A DNA stretch of 64,000 nt from an uncultured Lachnospiraceae bacterium (GTDB lineage: Bacteria; Bacillota; Clostridia; Lachnospirales; Lachnospiraceae): NCBI GenBank assembly GCA_947625015.1, contig CANQMR010000011.1, positions 24,774 to 88,773 on the forward strand. The letters are read 5' to 3'. The position numbers and the translations under genes are program-made. Each line of letters opens with the position of its first letter. Positions within the stretch are counted from its first letter, which is position 1. The notes beneath the pieces were generated by a model. The model saw only the letters and a list, made by a program, of their open reading frames with translations. It did no database searches and was not told the DNA's origin. This document shows, piece after piece, positions 60,730 through 64,000 of the stretch.

Positions 60730-61854
60730 ATGATTGAGATTGTCTATGACCAGAATGAAAATACGGAGGATAACATTTTTGCAGGAATCGCGCTGCCGAA
60801 GAATATCCGGCAGATTGGAGCGCCGTCCGGAAACATTCGGATTTACATTGAAGATTATGTGATGACATATTTAAGTCAGATGGCCAATCCCAATTCCACC
60901 TTTGCCAGAGGGGCGATTTTAGTGGGAGAGGGAGTGAAATCGGAAAATGGGGAGGTCGTATTTATCAGCGGAGCCCTGCCTGCGCAGAATCTGGAATTGG
61001 ACTTAGAGGAGACCACCTTTGACGACGCTACATGGAGCTGCATTTATCAGGAGGTCAAGACTTATTTTCCGGATTTGGAAGTCATGGGCTGGTTTTTATC
61101 CCGAATGGGTTTTTCTACGGAAGTCAACGATATGATTGTGAAACTGCATTTGGATAATTTTCAGGGAACGGACAAGGTCTTATATATTATGGACGCCTTA
61201 GAGGGGGAGGACGCCTTCTATATGGCGGAGGGGGAATATCTGCGCAGGCAGAGCGGCTATTATATCTACTATGCCAGAAATGAAGCCATGCAGAATTTTA
61301 TGATTGCGTCTAAAGGCACAGTGGAACCGGAGGAGCCGGATGAGGTTGAGCAAAAGGATGAAACGGTAATGCGCAACTACCGGAAAATCATGGAGGAGCG
61401 GGCCCATAATGCAAAGATGGAGCGGATGAACCGGCGGCTGTATGTGGTGTGTTCGGCTTTGGCCGTCGCTGTGCTGGCTCTTGGCGTGGCAGTCTTTTCC
61501 AATTATCAGATGTTGGAGATTCTGGAAAACCGTCTGACAGAAAGCGGTGTGTTTGCGCAACATAGCGGCGAGTCTGACAAAGAGGATAGTACGGAGAAAT
61601 TGATAAAAGATTTGGAAAGCAGCGCGAACAATGACGGGCAGGAAAAGAAATTGGAGGAAGCGGGACAAGCCCGTTCGGCAGTTGTTAATCTGCCGCAGTA
61701 CTATGTTGTGCAAAATGGGGATACGTTATCTTCAATCAGTTTTAAGATGTATAATTCCGTTGGTTATGTGACGGAACTTATGGAGGCCAACGGCTTTGGG
61801 GAATCTGATGAGATTCATGTCGGTGATCGAATTTTAATTCCAACGGTGGACTGA
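60730..61854 (+). CDS. degenerate MPN-like domain - membrane helix - LysM protein
   Basis: 374 aa from ATG 60730 (MIEIVYDQNENTEDN), 9 nt after AAAGGA; ATG 60706 and 60721 are alternatives. Residues 30-200 look like an MPN/JAB fold: ARGAILVGEG, then VMGWFLSRMGFS where active JAMM enzymes have GWxHSHPG, so zinc ligands are lost. A membrane helix lies near 237-260 (LYVVCSALAVAVLALGVAVF), then an acidic linker, then a LysM domain at the C-terminus (YYVVQNGDTLSSISFKMY, IHVGDRILIP). The layout places the pseudo-MPN in the cytoplasm and LysM at the wall. Confidence 0.82.
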   Translation: MIEIVYDQNENTEDNIFAGIALPKNIRQIGAPSGNIRIYIEDYVMTYLSQMANPNSTFARGAILVGEGVKSENGEVVFISGALPAQNLELDLEETTFDDATWSCIYQEVKTYFPDLEVMGWFLSRMGFSTEVNDMIVKLHLDNFQGTDKVLYIMDALEGEDAFYMAEGEYLRRQSGYYIYYARNEAMQNFMIASKGTVEPEEPDEVEQKDETVMRNYRKIMEERAHNAKMERMNRRLYVVCSALAVAVLALGVAVFSNYQMLEILENRLTESGVFAQHSGESDKEDSTEKLIKDLESSANNDGQEKKLEEAGQARSAVVNLPQYYVVQNGDTLSSISFKMYNSVGYVTELMEANGFGESDEIHVGDRILIPTVD

Positions 61855-61875
61855 ATAGCAGAAATTTGTTATAAT
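61847..61875 (+). promoter_or_regulatory. promoter of the DUF5711-like gene
   Basis: TGGACT (61847-61852), 17-bp spacer, TATAAT (61870-61875). It overlaps the stop codon of the LysM gene. Confidence 0.65.
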
Positions 61876-61910
61876 CATTTTATAGATCTAAAGATGAGAA
61901 GGTTGATGTT

Positions 61911-63107
61911 ATGAAAAGAGATGCAGATCACCCTGAGAATGACAAAGAAATAAAGACGAATGTATTTTTATCAAAGGGAATGGGAATAATTGCTTTTTTT
62001 CTTGTGATTATTGTCTGCATAGTTATATTTAATTTTGTATTTACATCCCATTATAACAGCTATGAAGTGATAGAGGATACAGGCGTGGAGAATGCGGCCA
62101 TATCTGATTATGTACCTTATCAAAATTCTTTGCTGAAATACAGTAAAGATGGAGCGGTATATATTGATGAAAAGGGAAAAGTGGTTTGGAATGAAACTTT
62201 TGCCATGAAAATGCCGCGGGCAGATGTTTCCGGAGAATATGTGGCGATTGCGGACATGAGCGGTAATGATGTTTACATATTTAATAAAGAAGGCAAAGTA
62301 GCCAATACGACGATGCCGTATCAGATTTGTGATATTGCTGTGGCTTCGCAGGGAGAATTTGCTGTTATTTTAAAGGCTGATAAGGCAAATTATATTAATA
62401 TATATGACAAGAACGGAGAACAGATTTCAGAACGTCAGACGACAATAGACAAAAGCGGATATCCTATGGATATTGATTTATCTGAAGATGGCGAGAAATT
62501 ATTTTCAGCATATCTGACGATTGATGGCGTAAATACCAAGTACAGCCTTTCAGCATATAATTTTGGCGTGGCGGGACAGAATGAGAATGCAGACCGCCTG
62601 ATGGGCGGCTATCAGTTGGAAGATACGGTGGTTGCAAAGGTGGAATTTCTGGATAATAATACGATTTGTGCCTTTGGGGATAATCAGATTATCATTTATT
62701 CGATGAAACAAAAACCCAGCCAGAAAGCAGAGATTGCCTTGGAATCAGAGGTAAAAAGCGTTGCTTTTAACACTGATTATATTGCTATTGTCGTACCGAA
62801 TGAGGAGGATAAGCGGTCGGATTCGCCCTACAGACTGGAATTATATAACACCAATGGCAGAAAGGTTATGGAAAAGGATATTGATTTTGATTATGATCAT
62901 ATCCGGATTGTTGGCAATGAGATTGTTTTTACAGGCGGAAATACATGCCACATATACACAACGGACGGCAAACAGAAATTTTCCGGCAGTTTTCAGAAAA
63001 ATGTAATGGATGTGATTCCCACAGGTTACAGCCGCCGTTATATTGTGTTATATGACAGCGGTTCTGAGATTGTCAGGCTTACGCACGAAAGTCAAGGGAA
63101 ACAGTGA
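61911..63107 (+). CDS. membrane-anchored beta-propeller-like protein (DUF5711-like)
   Basis: 398 aa. One N-terminal membrane helix near residues 23-46 (MGIIAFFLVIIVCIVIFNFVF) anchors an extracellular domain with repeated strand patterns: YSKDGAVYIDEKGKVVWNE, GNDVYIFNKEGKVAN, NYINIYDKNGEQISER, YRLELYNTNGRKVMEKD. These repeats suggest a beta propeller; the name DUF5711 is from memory. The stop overlaps the cvpA start (TGATG), suggesting coupled function at the envelope. Confidence 0.75.
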   Translation: MKRDADHPENDKEIKTNVFLSKGMGIIAFFLVIIVCIVIFNFVFTSHYNSYEVIEDTGVENAAISDYVPYQNSLLKYSKDGAVYIDEKGKVVWNETFAMKMPRADVSGEYVAIADMSGNDVYIFNKEGKVANTTMPYQICDIAVASQGEFAVILKADKANYINIYDKNGEQISERQTTIDKSGYPMDIDLSEDGEKLFSAYLTIDGVNTKYSLSAYNFGVAGQNENADRLMGGYQLEDTVVAKVEFLDNNTICAFGDNQIIIYSMKQKPSQKAEIALESEVKSVAFNTDYIAIVVPNEEDKRSDSPYRLELYNTNGRKVMEKDIDFDYDHIRIVGNEIVFTGGNTCHIYTTDGKQKFSGSFQKNVMDVIPTGYSRRYIVLYDSGSEIVRLTHESQGKQ

Positions 63108-63811
63108 TGAATACGGTTAGTATTATAATAGGAATTTTATTTTTCATTTGTGTGATTGTTGGCTGGGCACAGGGATTGTTCCGGGTGATTGTATCTGTGG
63201 CCGGTCTGGTGGCAAGTCTGGCAATCGCAGCTTATGGCGCGCCGCATTTAAGCGGTTATTTGCAGGAACGGACGAAGCTGGACGAACGGCTTGCAGATGC
63301 GATTGTGGAAGAATTGGAATTTTCAGAGATGGGGCAGGAGGCGGCTAAGGGGATTCAGGTGGCGTTGATTAAGGAATTGCCGCTGCCGGAGACGCTTAAG
63401 GATAATATCCTTGACAATAATAACGCCGAGATGTATCAGGCATTAGCAGCTACAGGCGTCTATGACTATATTGCCAAATCCATTGCGGTGGTGATTTTAA
63501 ATGCTGCGGTCTTTTTAGCTTTGACTTTTGCCTGCCGAGTGTTTTTCTTTTTTTTAGGACATTCCTTAAAGGGGCTTGCCAAGCTCCCGATTCTTCATTC
63601 CATGGATAAAATAGGCGGCGGGCTTCTAGGTGCAATGAGAGGATTAATTTTAATCTGGATTTTTTTCCTATTGTTATCTATTACCAGCACCTTTTCCTGG
63701 AGTCAGGAAATCATTGCACAAATTAACCAGTCCGTACCTTTAAAATTGTTGTATGACAACAATGTCCTACTAGATATTGTGGGTGATTTGACCAAGGTTT
63801 TATTCCTCTGA
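63107..63811 (+). CDS. CvpA-family membrane protein
   Basis: 234 aa from ATG 63107, overlapping the previous stop by one codon frame (TGATG). Four main hydrophobic segments and the CvpA pattern: IIIGILFFICVIVGWAQGLFRVI at the start and DKIGGGLLGAMRGLILIWIFF near residue 168. CvpA homologues are linked to envelope homeostasis and colicin V production; the exact role is unknown. Last gene before the rRNA promoter. Confidence 0.87.
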   Translation: MNTVSIIIGILFFICVIVGWAQGLFRVIVSVAGLVASLAIAAYGAPHLSGYLQERTKLDERLADAIVEELEFSEMGQEAAKGIQVALIKELPLPETLKDNILDNNNAEMYQALAATGVYDYIAKSIAVVILNAAVFLALTFACRVFFFFLGHSLKGLAKLPILHSMDKIGGGLLGAMRGLILIWIFFLLLSITSTFSWSQEIIAQINQSVPLKLLYDNNVLLDIVGDLTKVLFL

Positions 63812-63851
63812 AAATCTCTCAAAATTATGTCAAAAAAGTAAGAAAAAGTGG

Positions 63852-63880
63852 TTGACAAGGAAAAATCAGTGTGATAAGAT
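63852..63880 (+). promoter_or_regulatory. strong promoter, probably of an rRNA operon
   Basis: TTGACA (63852-63857), 17-bp spacer, TAAGAT (63875-63880), preceded by an A-rich stretch that could act as an UP element. Confidence 0.85.
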
Positions 63881-64000
63881 TAACTTCGTTGCGGCGCTGA
63901 AAGTGACGGCGTCTAAGCAGCAGGAACAATGAAAAGTGAATAATGATCAGACAACAAGACAACCCTGAAAATTCAAAGAGAAATTTTCAAGAGAACGTTT
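63881..64000 (+). other. probable 16S rRNA leader, no mature rRNA yet
   Basis: The 120 nt after the promoter contain GAAAATT (63968-63974) pairing with AATTTTC (63983-63989) and end in GAGAACGTTT. In related Clostridia a similar ending directly precedes the 16S 5' end, so the 16S gene probably begins just past the window. This is inference; no conserved 16S sequence is inside. Confidence 0.55.

Overview
The window looks like a chromosomal segment of a spore-forming gut Clostridia, most probably a Lachnospiraceae member. This is inferred from the gene order around the ribosomal cluster, the long lysine-rich L17, strong AAGGAGG ribosome binding sites, TTGACA/TATAAT promoters, a YyaC-type spore protein, FeoA-FeoB and LytTR genes, and several small families I associate with that group. 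No species can be named from sequence reading alone.

Layout. Positions 1-9580 hold the end of the spc/alpha ribosomal cluster (map, infA, rpmJ, rpsM, rpsK, rpsD, rpoA, rplQ), an ECF transporter core whose two ATPases are fused into one protein, ecfT and truA, and then rplM-rpsI behind their own promoter. Between truA and rplM sits a 492-bp palindrome. Positions 9600-14850 are a visibly AT-rich defence island: an extra DNA methyltransferase with no ATG/GTG/TTG start, a complete DpnII-type (GATC) restriction-modification operon, a DUF262/DUF1524 GmrSD-like protein and a small coupled ORF. Positions 15000-19560 hold a GH25 lysozyme, a thioesterase, a secreted leucine-rich-repeat protein and an XRE regulator. 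Positions 19600-31340 are dominated by ion transport: KtrB-KtrA, FeoA-FeoB, and a second K+ system TrkA-TrkH, with an SDR dehydrogenase, a hybrid histidine kinase and pncC between them.

Positions 31480-33000 encode an AbiE toxin-antitoxin pair with a clear inverted-repeat operator. Next come ylmH, dtd and a short cobalamin-dependent methionine synthase. A LytTR regulator/kinase pair (37464-39505) is followed by a 20-bp-spaced direct repeat and an ABC/lipoprotein/membrane operon, probably its target. Then ilvN-ilvC, a PrsA-like foldase, a CorC-like transporter, an ABC-F protein, a sugar ABC uptake operon, an aminotransferase, coaX, dusB, a degenerate HD-GYP protein, a CBS protein, a coiled-coil membrane protein, yyaC, a pseudo-MPN/LysM protein, a DUF5711-like propeller and cvpA. 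The window ends in the promoter and leader of what should be an rRNA operon.

The most unusual signal is a family of four long imperfect palindromes (7790-8281, 27708-27892, 33805-34011, 34178-34368). They share a central hairpin core but have different outer stems that still pair. Three of the four lie 16-30 nt before the ribosome binding site of a gene in matching orientation (pncC, ylmH, dtd).
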